Source of the DNA: Parietichytrium sp. I65-24A | Taxonomy: Eukaryota; Sar; Bigyra; Thraustochytrida; Thraustochytriidae | DNA length: 64,000 bases | Assembly: GCA_012862575.1 (NCBI GenBank) | Contig: BLSF01000047.1 | Location: 1,853 to 65,852 of the forward strand | Direction of reading: 5' to 3' | Part shown: positions 50,201 to 58,035 of the stretch, in pieces | Position numbering within the stretch: the first letter of the stretch is position 1 | Layout: each line of letters opens with the position of its first letter | Program-made: the position numbers and the translations under genes | Notes under the pieces: generated by a model | The model's database searches: none | What the model saw: the letters and a program-made list of their open reading frames with translations, nothing else | What the model was told of the DNA's origin: nothing

Positions 50201-51921
50201 AATGAAATTGGCGATGAAGGAGCATCAGCGATCGGTCTTGCGTTGGAGAAGAACACTGCGCTGACCGAGTTGAAGTACGTGTGATTTTTGGCGTCGATTT
50301 ATTGGCATACTCCAACATACCTTTACTGACCTTGTTTGTTTTTTGCGGCTGGCGACCTGCGAAAATAGTCTTTGCTACAACGGAATTGGCGATGAAGGAG
50401 CATCGGCGATTGGTTGCGCGTTGGAGAAGAACACTGCGCTGACTGAGTTGAAGTACGTGTGACTTTGGCCCTAATTTATTCAAATACTCCAGCTCACCTT
50501 TACTGACCTTGTTCTTTCTTTGCGGCTGGCGACCTCTTGTCGTTTTCTGGAAATAGTCTTAAGAGTAATGAAATTAGCGATGAAGGAGCATCGGCGATCG
50601 GTCGCGCGTTGGAGAAGAACACTGCGCTGAAGTACTTGGAGTACGTGTGACTTTGGCCCGAATTTATTCAAATACTCCAGCTTACCTTTACTGACCTTGT
50701 TTGTTCTTTGCGGCTGGCGACCTCTTGTCGTTTTCTGGAAATATATAGTCTTNNNNNNNNNNNNNNNNNNNNNNNNNNNNNNNNNNNNNNNNNNNNNNNN
50801 NNNNNNNNNNNNNNNNNNNNNNNNNNNNNNNNNNNNNNNNNNNNNNNNNNNNNNNNNNNNNNNNNNNNNNNNNNNNTTGAACTCAGTTACATTGGCGATG
50901 AAGGAGCATCAGCGATGGGTCTTGCGCTGAAAGAGAATACTGCGCTGACGTCCTTGAAGTACGTGTGATTTTTGGCGTCGATTTATCGAAATACTCCAGC
51001 ATAGCTTAGCTGACCTTGTTCTTTCTTTGCGGCTGCCAACCTCTTGTCGTTTTCTGGAAATAAATAGTCTTTACGAAAATAGAATTGGCGGTGAAGGAGC
51101 ATCGGCGATTGGTCGCGCGTTGGAGAAGAATACTGCGCTGACCGAGTTGAAGTACGTGTGATTATTGGTGTCGATGACGTGAAATACTCCAGCATATCTT
51201 TGCTGACCTTGTTCTTTCTTTGCTGCTGGCGGCCTGTTGTCGCTTTCTGTAAATAAATAGTCTTGAACACAATTACATTGGCGATGAAGGAGCATCAGCG
51301 ATCGGTCTTGCGTTGGAGAAAAACACTGCGCTGACTGAATTGAAGTACGTGTGACTTTGGCCCGAATTTATTCGAATACTCCAGCATACCTTTGCTGACC
51401 TTGTTCTTTCTTTGCGGCTGACGGCCTCTTGTCGTTTTCTGGAAATAAATAGACTTGAAAGCAATAGAATTGGCGATGAAGGAGCATCGGCGATTGGTCG
51501 CGCGTTGGAGAAGAACACTGCGCTGACGTCCTTGAAGTACGTCTGATTTTTGGCGTCGATGACGTGAAATACTCCAGCATACCTTTGCTGACCTTGCTCT
51601 TTCTTTGCGGCTGGCGCCCTCTTGTCGTTTTCTGGAAATAAATAGTCTTTACTTCAATAGTATTGGCGATGAAGGAGCATCAGCGATCGGTCGCGCGTTG
51701 AAGAAGAACACTGCGCTGAAGTACTTGAGGTACGTGTGATTTTGGCCCCGATTTATTGAAATACTCCAGCGTACCTTTACTGACACTTTTTTTTCTTTGC
51801 GGCTGGCGATCTCTTGTCGTTTTCTGGAAATCAAAGGCTTGAGGACGATAGAAGTGGTGCTGAAGGAGCATCGGCGATCCGTCGCGCATTGGAGAAGAAC
51901 ACTGCACTGAAGTACATGTGA
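47231..51921 (+). CDS. LRR (RI-type) protein, >20 exons, right arm (assembly gaps)
   Basis: Exons: 47231-47346, 47414-47497, 47674-47757, 47853-47936, 48024-48107, 48196-48279, 48368-48451, 48552-48683, 48794-48877, 48973-49056, 49162-49245, 49350-49433; after the N at 49480, a truncated copy (49481-49523) of the 132-nt exon, then 49635-49718, 49814-49897, 50003-50086, 50191-50274; then 50369-50452, 50557-50640, an exon interrupted by the 124-N gap (50749-50752 / 50877-50958), 51068-51151, 51261-51344, 51453-51536, 51646-51729 and terminal 51837-51921. Exon 1 encodes the same cap as the left gene. Except for the 132-nt exon, internal exons are 84 nt in constant phase, one LRR each (N-E-I-G-D-E-G-A-S-A-I-G). 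Branch sites (CTAAC, CTGAC) lie about 20 to 40 nt before acceptors. The intron after 49056 has a GC donor. A cytosolic solenoid protein is predicted; ligand unknown. Exon count is uncertain because of the gaps. Confidence 0.78.
48641..50319 (+). repeat. 0.84-kb near-identical tandem block joined by an N
   Basis: 48641-49479 and 49481-50319 align with three differences that I can see (an extra base near 49559, one substitution near 50120 and one near 50200). The second copy starts in the middle of the 132-nt exon directly after a single N. Either a very recent duplication or two haplotypes joined during assembly. Confidence 0.85.
50753..50876. other. Assembly gap, 124 Ns, inside an LRR exon
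   Basis: The gap follows an acceptor and TCTT and is followed by TTGAACTC; a normal exon would read TCTTGAAC. The sequence on the right is exactly two bases short of an 84-nt exon. The gap size is therefore not reliable; whole repeat units may be missing, or none. Confidence 0.85.
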
Positions 51922-52947
51922 TGTTTAAAAAAATTTTGGAAGTTGTAGTACCTAGCTAAATTTTGAGAAGCTGGAGATTATTTTGTTGTTTCCTCTAGTC
52001 GAATCCTGCTGAGATAATGTCCGTTGTACACTCGTTTGGGTGGCGTTTCCAGAGTGGTGCTCCCAAAACGAGCTGCTAAGTGTCCCCAAAAGCAATGATA
52101 CACCTCCCTCCGAAACCCTCTGCGCTTGTGTTGGCGCTCAATTTGGTGGACTGCTTGCTAATGACTGCCAGGAAATCACTAGAGATGAGGGATATCTCAT
52201 CCAGGAAGCAAATAGCTACGGAGCTCAAGGCCTGTTTCGGCGCTTTTGCCGTTAGATGTGTGTTCGTGTCACACTTGTTTATGCTTAAAGAGAGAGTGGG
52301 TGGTGGACGCAGGGAGCACAGCGGAGTGGATGTTGGCGCTCGCTTTAGCAGAGTAAGCTGTGTAATTTTAGTATTTCAATCAAATGAAAAAATTTGCTTA
52401 AAGTTTTATCTATAGAGAGACAGATCTACGAGCCCTTTAAACAAGCACAAGTGGCGCAGCCGCCATGTGCAAGCCCGTAGGCAAATGATGAAAACTTTGA
52501 CCAAATTTTTGGCCAATTTGTGTTGTTTGATGTGTATATATCACCAGACCAGGAAGACACATTCAGGCACGGAGAACAAGAGAAGCGTTCGCTCGCCCGC
52601 CGCTATAGACACTATTAGCAGCGGGTAGTCGCTCCGGATAATCGGTGCTAGTGTGGCGCCGTAGCCAGCGTCTAGTGGAACGATCTGGAACACAGCGCAG
52701 TGTACACCGCGAAAACGTGAAGCACAACACGCACGCGCGGTCGTTGCTTGCGGAACGGTTCTTCGTTCCCAGTTCCGGGTTCTTCGCTCCTGGTTCTTGG
52801 TTCTTCGTTCCTGGTTCTTCACGCTGCCGGGCGGGACGTTTTGGCGTGGATTTGGAACCACACTTACCACTTATCACTTTAGCGCACACAGTCCGCGGAC
52901 CAGCTGGGACAGCGGGGACAGTGGGACGCGAAGGAGGAGGAAGGAGG
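51922..52947. other. Intergenic region
   Basis: About 1 kb between the right LRR gene and Rab21. Short frames only. Near 52757-52815 there are several GTTCTTCG/TTCCTGGTTC-like direct repeats just upstream of the Rab21 start. No RNA gene seen. Confidence 0.5.
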
Positions 52948-54229
52948 ATGAGTGGGGCGCGGAGCGTTGGGAGGAAAAAGTACAAGATTGTGCTGTTGGG
53001 CGAAGGTGCGTTCTTTTTTCTTGTCCTTTTCCCTTCTTTTACGGGTCTTTTGTTTGTTTGTTTTGTTTGTTTTGAATTTAAATTTTAAAAATTTAAATTT
53101 AAATCTTGTGCGGTGGGATGGAGGCGAATGAGAAGCTCTTTATATATTATAATATGTGCGCATTTGTTCAGGTGGGAGAATGCGAATGAAGACTTTCATT
53201 TCTGCTTGTTTTGTGCTTGGGAGATGATGTGGTTGTGTATATACATGTATTGCGATGGAGTGGGTCTGACGTTTAGTGGGATTGTTCGCGCAGGTCGAGT
53301 TGGCAAGACGTCCATTCTGCTTCGATTTTGCAAAAATGAGTTTGATGGCAGGCAGCCTCCGACGCTGAATGCGTCGTACATGGACAGGAAGGTGCACATC
53401 GATGGGACGGTGAGTCGCTTTGCTTGGTCGTGTGTTTTCCTGCCGTTGTTTGAGTGAGTGCCGCACGCTGACTTTTTGTTTGGCTTGGCTACTTGTATGC
53501 TCCGGGTGATGGATCGGTCGGCACATGGGCCACATCGGTGTCGATGCACAGCCTTTGCAGCTTTCTATTTGGGACACTGCGGGACAGGAGCGCTTTCATG
53601 CTCTGGGGCCAATCTATTATCGCGATGCCGGTAGGTCTTGCTTCTCTTGCTCTTGCTCTTGGTGTTTTGGCCATATTTGCCAGGAGACGTGCTGACATGA
53701 GATGACCCATGTATGCGAACGTTTAGATGCTGCATTGCTTGTGTATGATATAACGGACTCGGAATCCTTCACCAAGGTTCAAAAGTGGGTGAAGGAGCTG
53801 CGGCAAGTTGTAGGAAACATCGCAATTGCGATCGCTGGGAACAAAACCGATCTCGAAAAGGATCGGCACGTTGTGCATGATGATGCCGAAGCGTGAGTTG
53901 GATAGTTTTTCTCGAGTTTCGATCACCGGAATATGCATGATCTGACGAAGACGATTAATTGGCACTTTAACGAGAACAGGTACGCCGCATCAGTATCGGC
54001 GGGTCACTTTTTAGTCTCTGCCAAATTGAACAAGGGCTTGGAAGAGTGTTTTGTGAGTTTAGCTTCCAAAGTGCTGGCTCAGTCCGCCAGCGCGGAAGGC
54101 CAGGCATCCACCGGATCACAACGGCAGCAAGGCCCAGGGCACATACAAGCAGGGAGGTCGAGCAGCAATATCGTGTTGGTTGACGATGATTCGGATCCCA
54201 ACGCTGCGTCGAATAGCGCCTGTTGTTAG
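52948..54229 (+). CDS. RAB21: Rab21 small GTPase
   Basis: Five exons (52948-53005, 53294-53409, 53552-53630, 53727-53892, 53980-54229) with GT-AG introns splice to 222 residues. All GTPase motifs are present: P-loop GEGRVGKTS (residues 18-26, split by intron 1), switch I TLNAS, G3 WDTAGQE, G4 GNKTDL, G5 SAK, and a C-terminal Cys-Cys end for geranylgeranylation. The stretch [12 protein letters not shown] followed by [20 protein letters not shown] and LEKDRHV is diagnostic of Rab21, as is the short acidic VDDDSDP before the Cys pair. Rab21 works on early endosomes in integrin and cargo recycling and, in animals, links to WASH-dependent sorting. The 3' end faces the phosphatase gene. Confidence 0.95.
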
Positions 54230-54413
54230 TTCATATTTCCCCCCCCAATCTCCGTCTCCCTCCCTGTCTGTCCTTCCCATCATTGACGTAATCTAATCCA
54301 ATTCAAAAGCACTCCGACCTTGTTTATCGGCGCTATTCAGAGAACGTTGGATGCAACAACCTTTTGCATCTAAGGCGGCGCCTGCGTCTTGCAGTTTCGT
54401 CTTTCTTCTGCTC

Positions 54414-55667
54414 TTATAACTTTGAACGTTTTGCGGTAGTGCTCTGGTATTGCTCTTTGACCCAAAAGACTGTGGGATGCCAGACCGCCTTCGTCTGAAT
54501 GATCTCCATCTCGCTAGAAGCTGCTGTCAGTCTCAGGACCGCGCCAAAATTACCCATGCTGTCGCAGTAGTTGGGCGCAGAAAAGAGTGTCAGGAGCTTG
54601 CCACCGTGTTCCCAGGAGAAGCCTTGGTCGCGGACTTCGTGGCTCCTGATGAGTAGGTCCAGCCCGTTCGACTCGAGGAAAGCAGCAGTAATGTCCGGGC
54701 CGAACTTGTGGCCGCCCCCCCTCTGGCGGTTGAAACTGGTGCCCGCTTCCTCTTGCGGGTCGCTCCAGAGAATGTCGTGCATGTACCCGGTCCGCGGCGG
54801 CTCGGTGACGCGATTCAGTGCTGCGAAATCGCGCAAAGCAGCGCTGGTGTCGGCCGGGAGCCCGCCGTGCAGGACGAGAATGCTTTTGGCCCCGTGTTTC
54901 ACGCGAGCCGCAAGCGGGAGGCAGTCAAAGCACTTGACAAACTCTGCGTACACCGCGTCGCCCAAGGTGCCAAACTTGAAGTACGTCTCCGCACGGAACC
55001 CGTACGCCCGGGTCATCGCTCGCGATTCGTGGTTCCCGCGGGTGATGTGTATGCATTGCGGAAAAGCGAGTTTAAGGCTCAGCAGCAGCAGGAGCAACTC
55101 CACGCCAAAGGCGCCTCGGTCCACGACGTCACCGTTGAACAGGTATACTCGTCGGCCGGCGATACCGTCGCCTGGCAAGCCGCACCTGCGCAGCACGTGC
55201 AGCACGTCGTACGCCTGGCCGTGCGTGTCGCCCAGCACCACGATCTCCTGTGCCGCGCAGCATTCCACTTCTCGCGAGCCTTCTGCACCTTTCATCATCG
55301 AAGCAGGATTCACGCTTTGGCTCATCGAAGCAGCTTCCAGTTCAGCCTGAATCTGCAAACCTTTCAGAGCGCTCGACGACGACCCGCCGCTTTCGCATTC
55401 TTCGCGCACAGCTTTCGAGCTCGCCATCGATCCCGTTGAGCCATCTCCGGAGACATTGCCATCCTCGCGAACGCTGACCTCCAAGTCCACCACATTTGGC
55501 CAGCGTAGCAATTCCTTGGCTGCTTCCCGCAACACCCACAGAGCATCTTGAGCGGACAGTGGCGGACTGCTCTCCGCAGCTGGAGCAGACTCGGTGGCGC
55601 TTTCCAGAAAGCTGACCAACCGCGACGCAGCTGCCAGAGCGCGAGCGGCGGTGGAGAGAGGGGCCAT
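54414..55667 (-). CDS. PP5-like Ser/Thr phosphatase without TPR domain
   Basis: 417 residues from ATG 55667; the open frame continues to 55703 only with a GTG. The catalytic domain is complete: GDTHGQ (146-151), NGDVVDRG, RGNHES, LHGGLP, WSDPQ, SHEVR and SAPNYCDSMGN. Order and intervening sequence (LNRVTEPPRTGYMHDILWSDP, FGPDITAAFLESNGLDLLIRS) match PP5 better than PP1 or PP2A. Upstream, WVLREAAKELLRWPNVVDLEV resembles the linker helix before the PP5 catalytic core, but an insert of about 75 low-complexity residues separates it from the core. No TPR repeats precede it, so Hsp90-mediated autoinhibition as in PP5 is not expected. Role: protein dephosphorylation; substrate unknown. Confidence 0.88.
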   Translation of the reverse strand: MAPLSTAARALAAASRLVSFLESATESAPAAESSPPLSAQDALWVLREAAKELLRWPNVVDLEVSVREDGNVSGDGSTGSMASSKAVREECESGGSSSSALKGLQIQAELEAASMSQSVNPASMMKGAEGSREVECCAAQEIVVLGDTHGQAYDVLHVLRRCGLPGDGIAGRRVYLFNGDVVDRGAFGVELLLLLLSLKLAFPQCIHITRGNHESRAMTRAYGFRAETYFKFGTLGDAVYAEFVKCFDCLPLAARVKHGAKSILVLHGGLPADTSAALRDFAALNRVTEPPRTGYMHDILWSDPQEEAGTSFNRQRGGGHKFGPDITAAFLESNGLDLLIRSHEVRDQGFSWEHGGKLLTLFSAPNYCDSMGNFGAVLRLTAASSEMEIIQTKAVWHPTVFWVKEQYQSTTAKRSKL

Positions 55668-55961
55668 GTTGGAGTTGGAGTTGGTGTTGGTGTAGTCACT
55701 CACGGTAGGTCTGGTGGTTCCAACAAGTGTCTCTCTCTCTCGTTTCTTGTTTCTCGTGTTCGGTTTGGTTTGGTTTGGATGAGGAGTGTACTGACAGTGA
55801 GTACCGGTACTACACTTGCACGCCGTCTGGGAGTTGTGTCATTGTTGCTATCTTTCATCATCTTTCATCATCTTTCATCAATTGAAATCAGTCTTGTTGA
55901 TTGACAGAATTGACAAGGTGAAATCAATCAATCTTGAAATCAATCAAATTTCCAAAAGCAG

Positions 55962-55997
<36 letters not shown>

Positions 55998-56556
55998 CGT
56001 CGCCAAGGAGAGTGCCAAGGTGGTGTACTTGCACGTCAGTGTTGGGGATTGTGTCATTGCTGTTATCTTGATTGAAATCAATCTTGATCAACAATTAATC
56101 ACTCAATCTTGAAAATTATCAAAAGCATTGTTGCTGTTGTCAAGGAGAGTGCCAAAGTGCGTCTTCTCTCCGCTGTCTCTGTCTGATTTGTTTTCTACTT
56201 TTTCATCGTGTTCTTGTTCTTGGTTTTTGCCAAGTCTTTCATAGTTCATGTTTCTGTATTTTTACCACACACAGGATCCAATCCCTCTCAGCCTTCGCTC
56301 CGCATTGAAAGGCTCATGCTGACGACCAAGAAGAAGAATGTGGTGATAGATGGCTCGCAGGAGAAATGGAGAAAAGCAAGCAAGCAAGCACGCAAGCTAG
56401 AAGAAAGAGATATCAAATTCGTCTTCTTTTGGCAAGATAGTTGCCGCCCTTTTCGGGGCGGCAATCAAATTTATGTTGGTTGGTTGGTTGGTTGACGCGC
56501 TGGGAAACAACGCCTAGCCCTTCCAACGTTGGAAGGGCCGGTCGCCTGCGGGCAAA
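55668..56556. other. Intergenic with simple repeats
   Basis: About 0.9 kb. Includes CATCTTTCAT repeats (55855-55880), a (GTT)n run (55963-55997), AATCAATC-like motifs and TTGGTTGG units near 56475-56495. No supported gene; probable 5' region of the phosphatase gene and 3' region of the adenylosuccinate synthetase gene. Confidence 0.5.
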
Positions 56557-58035
56557 TCAAAAGCCTTTGGTGACCATCTGTTCGCGGCCGGGGCCCGTGC
56601 CGATCCAGGAGATTGGGCACTCGAGGAGCTGCTCGATGCGGTTCAAGTAGGCCTGGGCCTCCTTGGGCAAGTCCTCAAAGGTCTTGGCGCCGGAGATGGA
56701 CTTTTTCCAGCCAGGGAGAGTCTCATACTGCGCCTCGATGAACTGGAGGTGGTCGATATTGCTGGGCATGGCCCCCGGCGGGAGAATCTCGCCGGTGCGC
56801 TTGTCCTTGTAGGCGACGCAGATCTTGACCTCGTCCAGGTCGTCCAAGACGTCGAGCTTGGTGATGTTGATGGAGGTGTAGTTGTTGATCATGTGGCTGT
56901 ACTGCATGAGCGGGGCGTCGAACCATCCGCAACGCCTCTTGCGGCCGGTGGTGACGCCGATCTCGCCGCCAACCTTCTGCAGGTGCGCCCCAATCTCAGT
57001 GCCCGGCGCTCCGCGCGGCATGTCTCCGCCGGCGAGGTCGTCTGTGAGCTCGGTGGCGAACGGCCCGGATCCCACGCGCGTCATGTACGCCTTGACCACT
57101 CCGATCCTGCAGTCCAGCTTGTCAGGCGACAGGCCCAGCCCGGTGCTCACTCCGCCTGCGGTGGTCGTGGACGACGTCACAAACGGGTACGACCCGTAGT
57201 CCACATCCAGCATGCACGCGTTCGCGCCCTCCACCAGGATGCCCTGTCCGGCGTTGTACATGCTATTCACCAGCCGCACGGTATCGCACACCATGTCCGC
57301 CTCGAGCACCTTGGCTCGCAGCTCCTTCAACCGCTCCAGCTCTCCGCGTTTGTCCACCTGCACCTGGAACATGGCTTCATGAGCCTCCGCGCACGCCGTG
57401 TACAGCCCGGCGAACACGTCCCAGTCCTCCTTCAAAGCTCCGGCGCGGACTCCTGTGCGGGACATCTTGCTCGCGTACGCTGGGCCGATGCCCTGCTTGG
57501 TCGTGCCGAGCTTCTTTCCTCCGCGTCGTTCTTCCAAAGCTCCGTCCACCTGTCTATGGAACCCAAACAGAAGCTGCGCACGGTCGCTCACCTTGAGCCT
57601 GGAGCGCACCTCCATGCCGGCCTGCTCCAGCGGCGCCAGTTCGCTGAATAGCGAGTCCAGGCTCGCCACCACGCCGTTGCCTAGCACGCCCAGCACGCCG
57701 GGGCGGATCACACCGCACGGGACCAGGTGGAATGCGAACCTTTTACCGTCCACCACGAGAGTGTGGCCGGCGTTGCTGCCACCGTTGAAACGAGCACAAA
57801 CTGCGTACTCTGGCTGCAATACATCTGACAATTTGCCTTTGCCTTCGTCTCCGAACTGCGCACCCAGCACCGCGCAGACCCGCGCTCCTTGTCCGCCGTT
57901 GCGAGCCGCTACAAGAGTCGTCGTCCGCGAGGACACTGTGGACACTGTGGACAGCGAGGACCGATGCTGGGACGCGTTGTGGGACAGATGCTGCGACACT
58001 CGCGAAAGTGTACGCGAGGACGACATTAGAGCCAT
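56557..58035 (-). CDS. ADSS: Adenylosuccinate synthetase, organelle-type leader
   Basis: 492 residues from ATG 58035; an open frame extends upstream to 58209 without ATG. Residues 1-45 are Ser/Arg/His-rich without acidic residues, consistent with a mitochondrial or plastid transit peptide. The enzyme core is complete: GAQFGDEGKGK (58-68, Asp63 as catalytic base), NGGSNAGHT with the catalytic His, GTTKQGIGPAY, VTSSTTTAGGVSTG and TTGRKRRCGWFD. It converts IMP and aspartate with GTP to adenylosuccinate, the first committed step to AMP. Typical enzymes are 430-460 residues, so the extra length is the leader. In land plants this enzyme is organellar; the same is inferred here. Confidence 0.95.
   Translation of the reverse strand: MALMSSSRTLSRVSQHLSHNASQHRSSLSTVSTVSSRTTTLVAARNGGQGARVCAVLGAQFGDEGKGKLSDVLQPEYAVCARFNGGSNAGHTLVVDGKRFAFHLVPCGVIRPGVLGVLGNGVVASLDSLFSELAPLEQAGMEVRSRLKVSDRAQLLFGFHRQVDGALEERRGGKKLGTTKQGIGPAYASKMSRTGVRAGALKEDWDVFAGLYTACAEAHEAMFQVQVDKRGELERLKELRAKVLEADMVCDTVRLVNSMYNAGQGILVEGANACMLDVDYGSYPFVTSSTTTAGGVSTGLGLSPDKLDCRIGVVKAYMTRVGSGPFATELTDDLAGGDMPRGAPGTEIGAHLQKVGGEIGVTTGRKRRCGWFDAPLMQYSHMINNYTSINITKLDVLDDLDEVKICVAYKDKRTGEILPPGAMPSNIDHLQFIEAQYETLPGWKKSISGAKTFEDLPKEAQAYLNRIEQLLECPISWIGTGPGREQMVTKGF

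Larger units (their letters stand above)
42394..51921. repeat. Large inverted repeat of two LRR genes
   Basis: The left arm (42394-46134) and right arm (46687-51921) carry related genes in opposite orientation, reading outward from a 0.55-kb spacer. Exons 1-3, their introns and the leader are nearly identical between arms, and the (CTCAA)n array in the left arm mirrors the (TTGAG)n array in the right. Arms differ in exon copy number and in scattered substitutions (for example Lys versus Ser in exon 1), so this is not one sequence assembled twice in opposite directions. Confidence 0.85.

Noticed and set aside
42394-51921. CRISPR-like array
   Set aside because: Regular spacing of about 190 bp looks array-like, but the repeated parts are 84-nt LRR exons with splice signals, and this is a eukaryote.
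56749-57651. 300-residue plus-strand ORF
   Set aside because: Antisense to adenylosuccinate synthetase, in GC-rich sequence.
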